From assembly GCF_000160855.1 (NCBI RefSeq), contig NZ_GG700757.1, forward strand, positions 89,548 to 116,962: a stretch of 27,415 nt of DNA. Reading direction: 5' to 3'. Position 1 is the first letter of the stretch. Each line of letters opens with the position of its first letter. Positions 7,332 to 17,629 of this stretch are shown here, one piece after another. Both the position numbers and the translations under genes were made by a program. This DNA is from Lactobacillus helveticus DSM 20075 = CGMCC 1.1877. GTDB lineage: Bacteria > Bacillota > Bacilli > Lactobacillales > Lactobacillaceae. The notes beneath the pieces are model-generated. The model made no database searches. It had not been told where the DNA came from and saw only the letters and a list, made by a program, of their open reading frames with translations.

Positions 7332-10300
7332 CTAGAAAAGTGATAATTGGTTTTCATCTGGCATGCCTTCTAGTACACCATTATCTTCAAAATAATTCAT
7401 GATTGTTTGAGAAACTTTGCCACGTTTTGCTAAATCTTCCTTAGATAAGAATTTCTTTTCAGCACGAGCGGCCACAATTTGCTTAGCTGCATTATCACCT
7501 AAGCCAGGTACGGCATTAAATGGTGCCAAAATAGTGTGTTTATCTAAGATCTTGAAGTCCGTAGCTTCAGATTGGTCAATATCAACCATTTTAATCTTGA
7601 TGCCACGTTCAAGGCATTCATTAGCAATTTCTAAGACTGTTAGCAAACTCTTATCTTTTGCTGAAGCATCGTTTCCCTTATCTTGAATCTCTTTCATTGC
7701 CGCCTTCACGGTGTTTTTACCATGACTCATTGCAACTAAATCAAATAAATCAGCGCGCACTGAGAAGTAAGCAGTGTAATAAATTTCAGGATAATATACT
7801 TTAAACCAAGCAATACGCAAAGCCATTAAAATATACGCAGTAGCGTGAGCCTTAGGGAACATATACTTGATCTTCAAACATGAAGGAATATACCAATCAG
7901 GAATATTTTTATTTTTCTTTAAAATAGCCATATTTTCATCACTGATACCACGGCCGTGACGAACAGATTCCATAGTTGAAAAGGCAACTTCAGGCTTAAC
8001 TCCCCAGTGAATCAAGTCCATCATGATGTTATCACGACAACCAATAACATCCTTCAATTTGCAAGTACCATTATTGACTAAATCTTCAGCATTGCCTAAC
8101 CATACGTCAGTACCATGTGACAAACCCGAAATCTGCAGTAATTCCGCAAATGTTGTTGGCTTAGTTTCTTCAAGCATCCCTCTAACAAAACGAGTACCAA
8201 ATTCAGGCACACCTAAAGTACCGGTTTCTGACTGAATTTGTTCAGGTGTAACCCCTAAAATCTTAGGACTTGAAAATAGAGACATAACACCTGGATCGTC
8301 TGGAGGAATGGTCAATGGATCAATTCCCGAAAGATCCTGTAAGTGACGAATCATAGTCGGATCATCGTGACCCAGGATATCAAATTTCAAAATGTTATCG
8401 TGAATGGAGTGGAAGTCATAGTGCGTAATCAACCATGCTGCATTAACATCGTCGGCTGGATAAGATACTGGCGTAAAGTCATAAATATCCATATCATCAG
8501 GAACTACAACAATACCAGCCGGGTGTTGACCAGTAGTTCTTTTTACACCACGAATACCGCTAGCTAATCGATCTAATTCCGCATTTCTTGCCTTCAAATC
8601 ACGCTCTTCATCAAAGTGTTTTGCGTAACCATATGCAGTTTTATCTGCAACAGTGGCAATTGTACCGGCACGATAAGAATTATCTGGACCAAACATTACC
8701 CGAATAAAGTTATGGGCTACAGGTTGATAGTCTCCTGAGAAATTCAAATCGATATCAGGAACCTTATCCCCATGGAATCCTAGGAAAGTTGCAAATGGAA
8801 TATCTTGACCATCTTTAACCAATTGAGTGCCGCATTTAGGACAAGCCTTGTCTGGCAAGTCAAACCCGGAACCATATTCACCATTTTCAAAGAATTGCGA
8901 GTATTTACACTTAGGACATCGATAATGTGGCGCAAGTGGATTAACCTCAGTAATTCCTGACATAGTAGCTACTAAACTAGATCCTACGGAACCACGTGAA
9001 CCTACCAAATAGCCATCCTTATTAGACTTAGCTACCAAACGCTGAGAAATTAAATAAATAACCGCGTATCCATTTGAAATAATTGAATTTAGTTCTAGAT
9101 CAATTCGATCCTTAACAATCTTAGGTAACGGCTTACCGTAAAGCTCATAAGCCTTATCATAAGTTAATTTCTTCATTTCTTCATCAGCATGAGCAATATG
9201 CGGTGGATACAATCCATCTTTAATTGGCTGAATCTCAGAAATTTCATCAGCAATCTTATTGGTATTGTCTATAACAATTTCTTTAGCTATGTCTTCACCT
9301 AAAAAACTAAACGCATCAAGCATTTCTTGCGTTGAATAAAAATGCAAGTCAGGTTGCGGCTTATTTCTATTTGGATTAGAACGTTGAGCTGAAATTAAAA
9401 TAGTTCGATAAATAGCATCATGAGGTTCAACATAGTGTGCATCCCCGGTTGCTACAACAGGCTTATTTAATTCTTTACCCAGCTTATAAATATTTCTAAT
9501 AATATCTTCAAGCTGCGCCTCGTCTTTAATTAAACCATCTTCGATTAATTGAGAATAATTTGCAGGTGGTTGAACTTCCAAAAAATCATAAAACTTAGCC
9601 TTTTCTCTAGCTTCGTCATAACCCTTTTGTATCATTGCTATGAAAACATCGCCTTGCCAACAACCTGAACCATAAAACAGCCCTTCATGCAAACGAGCTA
9701 AATCAGATTTAGGTGTACGCGGAATTCGATAAAAGTTCTTGGTACTTGCGATTGAAACCAGCTTATAAAGATTCTTTAATCCTTTCTGATCTTTAGCTAA
9801 AACGGTCATATGAGATGGACGAGCACGTTTATAAACTTCACCATGTGCGGCATAGCCATTCAAATTATTTAAATTGTCTTCATTGTACTTTTTCTTAAAA
9901 GCATCTAACAGTTTATACATTAAATAACCAGTTGCTTCCGCATCTTGATTAGCTCTATGGTGATGCTCCAAAGAAACATTATATTTCTTTGCCAATGAAT
10001 CCAGAGTATGACGGTTCTGCTCTGGGTGAAGCAAACGAGAAACCTCTAGCGTATCAACAACTGGCTGAGTAATTTCACTAAGGCCCGCTCTTCTTAATGC
10101 TGCATTAACAAAACCAACATCAAATTGAACATTGTGTCCACATAGAGGACGATCACCATAGAAATCTTGGAATTGCTTAATAACTACATCTTCATCATCA
10201 GCGGCACTAACCATCTCGTCGGTAATTGAAGTTAAGTTAATAGTTTGTTCACTCAAAGGATGGTGCGGATTAATAAATTTATCAAACCTTTCAATAACTT

Positions 10301-11642
10301 CACCATTCTTCATCTTAACCGCACCAATTTCAATGATAGTGTCATAAACTGATGATAAACCGGTAGTTTCAACGTCGAAGATAACAAACTCACGATCTTC
10401 ATATGTCATTGGAGCAGGATTAATAACCAATAATGCATGGTCATCAATCATATTTGCTTCAACACCATATAAAATCTTAGTACCAGTAGCTTTACCTGTA
10501 CTATAAGCTTCAGGGAAAGATTGCACATCACCATGATCTGTTATCGCAATGGCTTTTTGACCAAACTTCTTAGCAGTTTTAATAAAATCACTTGGGGCGT
10601 TAGTTGCATCCAATTGACTCATATTGGTGTGCAAATGAAGTTCTACCCTCTTTTGCTCACCTTCATACTTTTCCGTTCGACCAATATGTTCTACTGTTTC
10701 AAAACTACTAATATTGAATACTACATCATGAACCCATTGATCATCCATGGCTGATCCCTGCATTTTAGCCCAGGTACCAGGCTTAATAGCAGCCATTTGT
10801 TCAATTTGTTCCTTATTTGAAGCAAACATTTTAAAAGCGATCGAATCAGTATAGTCAGTAATTTCACCTGTAAAAATTACTGAACCATTTTTCAACTCTC
10901 TGCTTTCAATATTAAAAATGTTACCTTTGATTACAACATTTCTTGTACCGTCTTCAACATCTTGAATTTGTGTAATCGGAGCTTTTTCATCTAATTTCCG
11001 ACTGCCATGACTAGTACGCTTGGTTTGGTATTGCTGTTTTGGTTTCGGCTTCGGTTTTTCTGGAGTATTATTAAAAGCTTCTTGCATGCTCTTTTCATGT
11101 TCCTGCTGAAGTTCCTGCAGACTCTCTAAACTATTTTGCAAATTAGTCTGATCCACTTCAGTTATAAATTTCAAATTAAAGAAACCAAAGTCACGCATTT
11201 CCTCAGCTAGATCATCTAAAGTCTTCTGTTCAATTAATCCATCAATTACATTATTATCGACTGGAATGACCCAACGACCATTCTCTTTTTTAGGCTTTTG
11301 TCCAGCTAAAAATTCTCTTGCAACTGGGGATAAAATATTCGAATTTTGTACTGCATAATGCCAGTAATCAGGCAAATATTTATCAGACCCATCACCTGTA
11401 CCAACAAAAAATCTTACATTTACAAATGCAGAAAAAGTTTCTTCTATTGCTTTTCTTAATGCTACATACGTGTCATATTTCAAAGGAGTATCAAAAAAAA
11501 CATGGATATCCCACCTATGTTCTTTAGCGTAAACATCCACGTTTTCAACCTTTCCCTTTTGAAGAAGATCATTATCTTCAAAACTATTTGGGAAATGAAC
11601 TTGTTTTAGCAATTTTAAGAAAAGATCATTTTTATTTGCCAC
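7332..11642 (-). CDS. polC: DNA polymerase III alpha subunit, PolC type
   Basis: PolC is the replicative polymerase of low-GC Gram-positives, with a built-in 3'-5' proofreading exonuclease. The 1436 residues are the normal length. In order: an N-terminal domain, an OB fold (about 220-320), the first half of a PHP domain with ELHLHTNMS near 331, the inserted DEDD exonuclease with FDVETTGLS near 419, the rest of the PHP domain, a zinc-binding region with two CPKC/CPKCG pairs (about 904-940), the palm motif PDIDLNFSGD near 958, and fingers and HhH regions. The start is a GTG at 11642-11640 with AGGA overlapping the end of proS. It ends the pyrH-to-polC block. Confidence 0.98.
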   Translation of the reverse strand: MANKNDLFLKLLKQVHFPNSFEDNDLLQKGKVENVDVYAKEHRWDIHVFFDTPLKYDTYVALRKAIEETFSAFVNVRFFVGTGDGSDKYLPDYWHYAVQNSNILSPVAREFLAGQKPKKENGRWVIPVDNNVIDGLIEQKTLDDLAEEMRDFGFFNLKFITEVDQTNLQNSLESLQELQQEHEKSMQEAFNNTPEKPKPKPKQQYQTKRTSHGSRKLDEKAPITQIQDVEDGTRNVVIKGNIFNIESRELKNGSVIFTGEITDYTDSIAFKMFASNKEQIEQMAAIKPGTWAKMQGSAMDDQWVHDVVFNISSFETVEHIGRTEKYEGEQKRVELHLHTNMSQLDATNAPSDFIKTAKKFGQKAIAITDHGDVQSFPEAYSTGKATGTKILYGVEANMIDDHALLVINPAPMTYEDREFVIFDVETTGLSSVYDTIIEIGAVKMKNGEVIERFDKFINPHHPLSEQTINLTSITDEMVSAADDEDVVIKQFQDFYGDRPLCGHNVQFDVGFVNAALRRAGLSEITQPVVDTLEVSRLLHPEQNRHTLDSLAKKYNVSLEHHHRANQDAEATGYLMYKLLDAFKKKYNEDNLNNLNGYAAHGEVYKRARPSHMTVLAKDQKGLKNLYKLVSIASTKNFYRIPRTPKSDLARLHEGLFYGSGCWQGDVFIAMIQKGYDEAREKAKFYDFLEVQPPANYSQLIEDGLIKDEAQLEDIIRNIYKLGKELNKPVVATGDAHYVEPHDAIYRTILISAQRSNPNRNKPQPDLHFYSTQEMLDAFSFLGEDIAKEIVIDNTNKIADEISEIQPIKDGLYPPHIAHADEEMKKLTYDKAYELYGKPLPKIVKDRIDLELNSIISNGYAVIYLISQRLVAKSNKDGYLVGSRGSVGSSLVATMSGITEVNPLAPHYRCPKCKYSQFFENGEYGSGFDLPDKACPKCGTQLVKDGQDIPFATFLGFHGDKVPDIDLNFSGDYQPVAHNFIRVMFGPDNSYRAGTIATVADKTAYGYAKHFDEERDLKARNAELDRLASGIRGVKRTTGQHPAGIVVVPDDMDIYDFTPVSYPADDVNAAWLITHYDFHSIHDNILKFDILGHDDPTMIRHLQDLSGIDPLTIPPDDPGVMSLFSSPKILGVTPEQIQSETGTLGVPEFGTRFVRGMLEETKPTTFAELLQISGLSHGTDVWLGNAEDLVNNGTCKLKDVIGCRDNIMMDLIHWGVKPEVAFSTMESVRHGRGISDENMAILKKNKNIPDWYIPSCLKIKYMFPKAHATAYILMALRIAWFKVYYPEIYYTAYFSVRADLFDLVAMSHGKNTVKAAMKEIQDKGNDASAKDKSLLTVLEIANECLERGIKIKMVDIDQSEATDFKILDKHTILAPFNAVPGLGDNAAKQIVAARAEKKFLSKEDLAKRGKVSQTIMNYFEDNGVLEGMPDENQLSLF

Positions 11643-11647
11643 AAAAA

Positions 11648-13345
11648 TTATCCTAACTCTTGATTTACAAACTTATCTAATTCATCAATTGACATTTCGG
11701 TTGCCTTGTCATCAATAGGTCTCTTAACCTCAACGATACCATCAGCAGCCTTTTTACCAACCGTAATTCTAATAGGTGCACCTACTAAATCTGCATCAGC
11801 AAATTTAACACCAGCACGTTCCTTACGATCATCGTATAAAACATCATACTTTTCACTGAACTTCTTTTCAAGTTTTTCAGCTAATTCAGTTTGATCTTCT
11901 TTGTTCATCTTCATTTGAACAATATGAATTGCAAACGGAGCGATTTCCTTTGGCCAAGCAACACCATGTTCAGTCAAGTGTTGTTCTACAGCTGCTGAAA
12001 GCATTCTAGTAACACCAATACCATATGAACCCATGATAACTGGCTTAGCCTTACCATTTTGATCTAAGAAATCGGCACCCATGGTCTTAGTGTAATAAGT
12101 TCCAAGCTTGAAAATGTGACCAACTTCGATTGATGTTGTGAATTTAAGTGGTAAATGATCTACAGGATCTGGTTCACCTTCATTTGCTGTTCTAATATCA
12201 ACAAATTCATCAACCTTAAAGTCACGATCTAAGTTAGCATTTTCAAATTGGTAATCTGTTTCACCAGCACCAACAACTACGTTGTAAAGATCCTTAACAG
12301 TTTCATCAGCAATAATCTTATCAGCCCAATCAGCATTAACTGGACCAACGCCGCCCTTTTCACTGCCAGTAATTTCTTTCAAATCAGCTGTATCTGCTTC
12401 ATGAACTTCATCAGCATCAAGAACGTGACCAAGTTTTACTTCATTAATTTGCTTATCGCCACGAATTAAAACTAAAACTTTTTGATCATCAGCAATGTAA
12501 AGAATGCTCTTAACAATTCTAGTTGCTGGAACGTTCAAGAACTTAGCTAATTTTTCAATTGTATCGCAGCCTGGAGTTGCAACCTTAGTAAGTTCTTTAG
12601 CATCTTCTGGTTCTTGCTTAAAGGTATCAATACTCTTAGCCATTTCAAGGTTAGCAGCATATGTACCCTTTTCATTAGTAGCAATGGTGTCTTCACCGAT
12701 AGCAGCAGGAGCTTGGAATTCAGTTGAATTCTTACCACCCATTGTACCTGAATCAGCAATTACAGGGTGCACAGTTACACCAGCACGCTTAAAGATACGC
12801 TTGTATGCACTCTTTTGATCATCAAATTGTTCATCCAATTGGTCACGAGTTGCAGCAAAACTGTAACCATCAAGCATTACAAATTCACGACCACGAAGCA
12901 AACCAAAACGAGGACGGTTTTCGTCGCGGAACTTAGTTTGAATTTGGTATAAAGCTAATGGCATTTGCTTGTAACTCTTAAGATTCTTAGCAATGATTTC
13001 TGTAAAAGTCTCTTCATGAGTAGGTCCAAGCAAACTTTCACGACCATGGCGGTCCTTTAACTTGAACATTTCAGCACCGTATTTTTTGTAACGGCCTGAT
13101 TCTTGCCATAAAGTAGCTGGCAACAAGTGAGGCATAATCATTTCAGGAACATTGATTTTTTCCATTTCATCTTCAATAATTCCTTCAGCCTTACGCAATA
13201 CTCGATAACCTAATGGAAGATAAGCATAAACGCCGGCTGTAACCTGACGAATATATCCCCCTCTAATCATTAGCTTATGACTTTCTGCCACAGCATCTGA
13301 TGGAGCTTCCTTTAAAGTTGGCATAAAAAATTTCGATTGACGCAT
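11648..13345 (-). CDS. proS: Prolyl-tRNA synthetase (bacterial type with editing insertion)
   Basis: ProRS charges tRNA-Pro with proline. At 565 residues it is the bacterial (ProS1-like) form. Class II motifs are visible: motif 1 around YLPLGYRVLRKAE (about 43-55), motif 2 with FRDENRPRFGLLRGREF (about 137-153) and motif 3 with GSYGIGVTR (about 437-445). Between motifs 2 and 3 lies a YbaK-like editing insertion (about 225-400) that would clear mischarged Ala-tRNA. A C-terminal anticodon-binding domain closes it. The ATG start has AGGAG six bases upstream. No T-box is seen in the 42-nt spacer from rseP, so control is probably through the operon. Confidence 0.98.
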   Translation of the reverse strand: MRQSKFFMPTLKEAPSDAVAESHKLMIRGGYIRQVTAGVYAYLPLGYRVLRKAEGIIEDEMEKINVPEMIMPHLLPATLWQESGRYKKYGAEMFKLKDRHGRESLLGPTHEETFTEIIAKNLKSYKQMPLALYQIQTKFRDENRPRFGLLRGREFVMLDGYSFAATRDQLDEQFDDQKSAYKRIFKRAGVTVHPVIADSGTMGGKNSTEFQAPAAIGEDTIATNEKGTYAANLEMAKSIDTFKQEPEDAKELTKVATPGCDTIEKLAKFLNVPATRIVKSILYIADDQKVLVLIRGDKQINEVKLGHVLDADEVHEADTADLKEITGSEKGGVGPVNADWADKIIADETVKDLYNVVVGAGETDYQFENANLDRDFKVDEFVDIRTANEGEPDPVDHLPLKFTTSIEVGHIFKLGTYYTKTMGADFLDQNGKAKPVIMGSYGIGVTRMLSAAVEQHLTEHGVAWPKEIAPFAIHIVQMKMNKEDQTELAEKLEKKFSEKYDVLYDDRKERAGVKFADADLVGAPIRITVGKKAADGIVEVKRPIDDKATEMSIDELDKFVNQELG

Positions 13346-13387
13346 TACTTTCTCCTAAAGTAAAAACAAAACTATATTAATTAATTA

Positions 13388-14644
13388 TTATTTTATGAAA
13401 TAGCGATAAATATCATTGCCTGTAACTGCAATAATCAATACTAACAATAAACCAAAGCCAATTAATTCAACAATTGCTTCATGTTCTTCTGAAATTGGTT
13501 TACCGCGAACTAATTCAATTAAGTTCAATAAAAGTTTACCACCATCTAAGCCTGGAATTGGAATTAAATTAACAATTCCTAAATTAATTGAAATCATTGC
13601 TAAAAAGGCTAACACATACGTAAAGCCCATTTGTGAAACCTGCGAAGTTTGAGAATAAATTCCTACTGGTCCAGATAACTTGTTAAGACTGAAATGTCTA
13701 AACAAATTTCCTACTGTGTTAAAAATCAAACCCGTCGTGGAAACTGCTGTATCCCAACCTCTTTTTAATTTCACACCAGCATTTTCGTTGCTTTTAGCAA
13801 CAATACCAATTTGATAAACTTTTTGTTTTTGAACAAGGTGAGCCTTCGGTTTAATCACTACAGTTCTAGTAGAACCATCTTTACTTAATTCAAACTTAAG
13901 ACTTTTGCCTTTACTTTGGTTAACTTTTTCAGTTACTTGTTCAAAATTATTAATCTTTTGACCATTAATCACTACAATTCGATCACCTGACTTAATTTTA
14001 GCAATTTGGGCAGGTGAACCATTAGTAGTAGATTGAATAGTAGTTGTTGCAGGGCCTGGTACTGTAAATGTCCAAATTAAGAACACCACAAAGCCCAGCA
14101 AAATATTCATGAAAGGGCCAGCAAAATTAGTTGCTAATTTTTGCCAAACCTTTGCTTCATTAAATTGAGTATCACGAGGCGCAATAATTAGCTCTGTACC
14201 ATTTTTTTCAATGATGGTTGCATCATGGTTAACATGGTAAGTTACTGGCTTGTTTTCATCGCCATTCTCATATCCCTCAATTATTAAGTCATCTACTAAA
14301 TCTGCTTTAGTAACTTGTACAGGAATACCTTCAATTGGCATATCAGACTCAGAAGCATCTATTCTAACGACTTCATCCTGATCATTTAACTGTAAAATCA
14401 CAGTCATGCCTGGATCTAGTTTACTTTCATCATCAGAACCTGCTAATCGAACATAGCCACCAAGTGGTAACCATCTAATCGTATAAATAGTAGGATTCCT
14501 TCTAATCTGAAATAACTTAGGTCCCATACCAATTGAAAACTCTTGAACAAGTATACCGGATTTTTTGGCTACAATAAAATGTCCAAATTCATGAACAAAA
14601 ACCAATAGACCAAAAACAATTAAAAAGATTAGTATACCTTTCAA
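13388..14644 (-). CDS. rseP: Site-2 zinc metalloprotease RseP/RasP
   Basis: This intramembrane protease (M50) cuts membrane-spanning segments of anti-sigma factors and signal-peptide remnants. The first membrane segment carries the zinc motif HEFGH at residues 18-22, and the third ligand region appears as NLIPIPGLDGGK near 361-372. A PDZ domain occupies about 170-260. Three to four membrane helices are apparent, including the last near the C terminus. I place the start at the TTG at 14644-14642, because AGGAG lies seven bases upstream; a TTG at 14665 lacks a site and overlaps cdsA more. This gives 418 residues. In Bacillus dxr precedes this gene; here cdsA does so directly. Confidence 0.94.
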   Translation of the reverse strand: MKGILIFLIVFGLLVFVHEFGHFIVAKKSGILVQEFSIGMGPKLFQIRRNPTIYTIRWLPLGGYVRLAGSDDESKLDPGMTVILQLNDQDEVVRIDASESDMPIEGIPVQVTKADLVDDLIIEGYENGDENKPVTYHVNHDATIIEKNGTELIIAPRDTQFNEAKVWQKLATNFAGPFMNILLGFVVFLIWTFTVPGPATTTIQSTTNGSPAQIAKIKSGDRIVVINGQKINNFEQVTEKVNQSKGKSLKFELSKDGSTRTVVIKPKAHLVQKQKVYQIGIVAKSNENAGVKLKRGWDTAVSTTGLIFNTVGNLFRHFSLNKLSGPVGIYSQTSQVSQMGFTYVLAFLAMISINLGIVNLIPIPGLDGGKLLLNLIELVRGKPISEEHEAIVELIGFGLLLVLIIAVTGNDIYRYFIK

Positions 14645-14654
14645 TAAATTTCTC

Positions 14655-15470
14655 CTAGTGAACAATACCTAAGATAGCTGCTACTACAGGTAAAACAAAT
14701 AACATACTATCAAATCGGTCTAAAATACCACCATGTCCTGGTAAGATCTTACCAGAGTCTTTGACACCGTAGAAACGCTTATATGCTGACTCAACTAAGT
14801 CTCCCATTTGGCCTACGATTGAAAGGAAGAATGCCAAAATTACCATAGTTAATTCGGAAACTCCAAAGACAATGTTAAAGTGACTCAAAATAGCTAAGTA
14901 AATTGCACTACAAATTAATGCACAAATAACTGCACCAATGGATCCTTCCCAAGTTTTATTAGGACTAATTACTGGCCACAACTTATGTTTACCAATTTTG
15001 CGACCAATCATATAAGCACCAATATCAGTTGACCAAACAACTACAAATACATATCCCAATAAAGCCAAACCATTTTGTGGGTAAGCTCTAATAGCTGCCA
15101 TGTAGTGGAAGCCAATTCCAATGTAAAGGGATGCTAAGATATAAACACCAACATCATCAAAAGTGGTCTTATTTTTAGAAAGTACTCTCCAAGTTAAAAA
15201 CAGCATAATAATTCCAAAGAATACTCCAAACTTAGTTATGTTAGGTGGAAATGCCTTAAAAAATGAATCAGGCACGGTCCAAGTCAATGTTGCAAGCAAT
15301 GCTAACAAGAAATCAAATGAGACCAATATTTGCTTTTTCATTAAAAAGATTTCACTAATGCCAACTGCAGCAAATAATACAGTCAACCAATCCATCCAAA
15401 GGCCACCTGCAAGCACAATTGGAATAAATAAAATCAAGGCAATAACTGCCGTAATTACACGTTGTTTCAT
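14655..15470 (-). CDS. cdsA: Phosphatidate cytidylyltransferase CdsA
   Basis: CdsA makes CDP-diacylglycerol from phosphatidic acid and CTP, the branch point for phosphatidylglycerol and cardiolipin. The 271-residue protein has a string of about seven hydrophobic helices and the C-terminal signature with KDSGKILPGHGGILDRFDS near 234-252, diagnostic for the family. The start is an ATG at 15470, one base after the uppS stop, suggesting translational coupling; its own ribosome binding site is weak. The stop overlaps the RNA region holding the rseP ribosome binding site. It acts in the membrane next to UppS products and supplies the same envelope. Confidence 0.96.
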   Translation of the reverse strand: MKQRVITAVIALILFIPIVLAGGLWMDWLTVLFAAVGISEIFLMKKQILVSFDFLLALLATLTWTVPDSFFKAFPPNITKFGVFFGIIMLFLTWRVLSKNKTTFDDVGVYILASLYIGIGFHYMAAIRAYPQNGLALLGYVFVVVWSTDIGAYMIGRKIGKHKLWPVISPNKTWEGSIGAVICALICSAIYLAILSHFNIVFGVSELTMVILAFFLSIVGQMGDLVESAYKRFYGVKDSGKILPGHGGILDRFDSMLFVLPVVAAILGIVH

Positions 15471-15471
15471 A

Positions 15472-16206
15472 TTAACTATCCGATTCGTCTACCTTACCAA
15501 AGCGCCGATTACGGTGCTTATAATCATCTACAAATTTTCTTAAATCATCTTCATCAAAATCTGGCCAATTTTTATCACTAAAAGCTAATTCTGAATATGC
15601 TAACTGCCATAATAAAAAATTAGATATTCTTTGTTCGCCTGATGTTCTAATTAATAAATCAGGATCTTGATATTTACCAAAATTCTTAGTCATCAAATAT
15701 TGTGAGATCATTTTTTCAGTAATATCTTCGCTTTTTAATGCACCAGCTTCAATCATGCCACCTAATTCTTGCATTGCAGTAGTTATTTCTCTTCTAGAAC
15801 CATAATTAAAAGCAAAATTAAGGATTAAGCCAGTGTTATTAGCAGTTTCTGACATTGCTCGTTGTACTATTTGATAAGTTTTTTCTGGCAGCTCATCTAA
15901 GTACCCCATAATGTTAACTTTAACGTTATTTTCCATTAAAGTAGGCATGTATTTATCAAAGAAACGCACAGGAAGATTCATTAGATATGCAACTTCCTCT
16001 TTAGGTCTGGCCCAATTTTCAGTAGAAAAAGCATATAAAGTTAAGACTTTAATTCCTAACTTATCTGCAGCTAATGTGATTCGCTCAACATTATCCATGC
16101 CCTCACGATGTCCTACAAAGCGAGGCTTATGTCTTTTCTTGGCCCAGCGTCCATTGCCGTCCATGATAATAGCTAAATGATTTAATTCATTATCTGTCTT
16201 GCTCAT
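15472..16206 (-). CDS. uppS: Undecaprenyl diphosphate synthase (cis-prenyltransferase)
   Basis: UppS extends farnesyl diphosphate with isopentenyl diphosphate to the C55 carrier used for peptidoglycan and teichoic acid. The 244 residues begin with [16 protein letters not shown], with catalytic Asp16. Other conserved parts are GHREG near 33, [13 protein letters not shown] near 58-70, FNYGSR near 136, and [15 protein letters not shown] near 186-200. The ATG start lies two bases after the frr stop, so it is probably coupled. Neighbours frr and cdsA follow the usual Firmicutes order. Confidence 0.97.
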   Translation of the reverse strand: MSKTDNELNHLAIIMDGNGRWAKKRHKPRFVGHREGMDNVERITLAADKLGIKVLTLYAFSTENWARPKEEVAYLMNLPVRFFDKYMPTLMENNVKVNIMGYLDELPEKTYQIVQRAMSETANNTGLILNFAFNYGSRREITTAMQELGGMIEAGALKSEDITEKMISQYLMTKNFGKYQDPDLLIRTSGEQRISNFLLWQLAYSELAFSDKNWPDFDEDDLRKFVDDYKHRNRRFGKVDESDS

Positions 16207-16208
16207 GC

Positions 16209-16766
16209 TTAACCTTGAATAATTTCCTTACGCTTTTCATCAGCAAGTTGATCGATCTTCTTGGTAGAATCATCAGTTATTTTTTGAACTTGCTTTTCTA
16301 AATTGCGTTGTTCATCTTCGGTAATGTTGCCGTCTTTTTGTTCTTTCTTCAAAGCATCCATAGCTTCACGACGAACATTTCTGACAGCAATTTTAGCATC
16401 TTCAGCATACTTTCCTACTTCTTTGGCGATTTCTTCTCTTCTTTCACCAGTAAGTTGTGGAATAACCAATCTAATTACTTTACCATCGTTAGCTGGAGTT
16501 AAGCCTAAATTTGAAGCCAAAAGTGCGTGTTCGATATCATCCAAACTATTTTGATCATATGGAGTAATGAGTAAAACACGTGGTTCAGGAATAGTAATAC
16601 TTGACATTTGAGTTAATGGGGTTGGAGCACCATAATATTCAACTTGAACATTGTCAAGAAGAGCTGCGTTAGCTACACCTGCACGAATTGAAGCTAATCT
16701 CTTTTGATAAACCTTAATAGATTTATCCATATTATCTTGAGCTTTTTTAATTGTTTCGTTATTCAT
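16209..16766 (-). CDS. frr: Ribosome recycling factor
   Basis: RRF splits the post-termination ribosome together with EF-G. The 185-residue length is exact for the family. Typical parts are [18 protein letters not shown] at about 13-30, the [16 protein letters not shown] segment near 43-57, and the C-terminal three-helix stretch with [14 protein letters not shown] near 129. The ATG start overlaps the pyrH stop by one base. The start has AGAGGTGA upstream, within the end of pyrH. Identity is firm. Confidence 0.97.
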   Translation of the reverse strand: MNNETIKKAQDNMDKSIKVYQKRLASIRAGVANAALLDNVQVEYYGAPTPLTQMSSITIPEPRVLLITPYDQNSLDDIEHALLASNLGLTPANDGKVIRLVIPQLTGERREEIAKEVGKYAEDAKIAVRNVRREAMDALKKEQKDGNITEDEQRNLEKQVQKITDDSTKKIDQLADEKRKEIIQG

Positions 16767-17491
16767 TATTTGTCACCTCTAATAACAGTACCAATATTTT
16801 CACCCATAACAACCTTCTTAATGTTGCCTGGTGTATTTACATTAAATACAATTAATGGGATTTCAGTATCCATTGAAAGTGAACTTGCGGTTCTATCCAT
16901 AACCTTCAAGTTCTTTGAAATTAAATCAAGTTGAGTTAATTCAGTGAACTTAGTAGCTGTTGGATCAGTCTTAGGATCAGCTGAATAAACACCATCTACG
17001 CCATTTTTGGCCATCAAAATTACATCAGCACCAATTTCAGCAGCACGAAGAGCTGCAGTAGTATCAGTTGAGAAGTATGGGTTACCTGTACCACCACCAA
17101 AAATAACTACGCGACCCTTTTCAAGATGACGAAGTGCTCTTCTTCTAATGTAAGGTTCAGCAATTTGTCTCATTTCAATTGAAGTTTGCATTCTGGTAGG
17201 AACACCAACTTTTTCAAGACCATCTTGTAATGCTAATCCATTCATAATAGTAGCAAGCATGCCCATGTAATCAGCTTGTGCACGTTCCATACCTAACTTA
17301 GCGCCAGTTTCACCACGCCACATATTACCGCCACCACATACGATGCCGATTCCAACGCATAAATCATAAACAGACTTAATTTCCTTAGCTAAGTGACCAA
17401 TTACAGTTGGATTAATTCCATTTCCTTTATCACCTGCTAAAGCTTCACCTGATATTTTTAAAATGATACGTTTATATTTAACTTGACTCAT
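16766..17491 (-). CDS. pyrH: UMP kinase
   Basis: Bacterial UMP kinase phosphorylates UMP to UDP for pyrimidine nucleotide supply; it is a hexamer of the amino acid kinase fold, inhibited by UTP. The 241 residues include KISGEALAG near 13-21, [12 protein letters not shown] near 50-61, and [18 protein letters not shown] near 133-150. The ATG at 17491 has GAGGAGGTCAC upstream. An extended -10 promoter precedes it and the tsf terminator separates it from rpsB-tsf, so it opens the pyrH-frr-uppS-cdsA-rseP-proS-polC block. Confidence 0.97.
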   Translation of the reverse strand: MSQVKYKRIILKISGEALAGDKGNGINPTVIGHLAKEIKSVYDLCVGIGIVCGGGNMWRGETGAKLGMERAQADYMGMLATIMNGLALQDGLEKVGVPTRMQTSIEMRQIAEPYIRRRALRHLEKGRVVIFGGGTGNPYFSTDTTAALRAAEIGADVILMAKNGVDGVYSADPKTDPTATKFTELTQLDLISKNLKVMDRTASSLSMDTEIPLIVFNVNTPGNIKKVVMGENIGTVIRGDK

Positions 17492-17517
17492 AGTGACCTC
17501 CTCTAATAGCTTTAATT

Positions 17518-17547
17518 ATTCTACCATATCTAACTCAATAATGTCTT
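17518..17547 (-). promoter_or_regulatory. Putative promoter of the pyrH-frr operon
   Basis: On the minus strand AAGACA (17547-17542; four of six -35 bases) lies 18 nt from TAGAAT (17523-17518; five of six -10 bases). A TG precedes the -10 by one base, making an extended -10. It lies between the tsf terminator and the pyrH ribosome binding site, as expected for a new transcription unit. Confidence 0.55.
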
Positions 17548-17567
17548 GATAGTAAAAGCAAACAAAA

Positions 17568-17608
17568 GAAAAAATAAAAAGGAGAAGCACTTACTGTACT
17601 CCTCCTTT
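17568..17608 (-). terminator. Intrinsic terminator after tsf
   Basis: Arms at 17578-17590 and 17596-17608 form a 13-bp stem (two G-T pairs in the RNA) around a five-base loop. On the minus strand a T-rich run follows to about 17568. It lies 21 nt after the tsf stop and ends the rpsB-tsf unit. Confidence 0.85.
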
Positions 17609-17629
17609 CTACATATTTTGTAATTAAAA

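Noticed and set aside
12504..12818. A 104-codon plus-strand open frame within proS
   Set aside because: Antisense to the editing domain of prolyl-tRNA synthetase, with no supporting signals.
13346..13387. Possible T-box or other riboswitch before proS
   Set aside because: The gap to rseP is only 42 bases, too short for a T-box, and it shows only the AGGAG site.
15163..15543. A 126-codon plus-strand open frame
   Set aside because: Antisense shadow of cdsA and uppS; both of those are clear conserved proteins.
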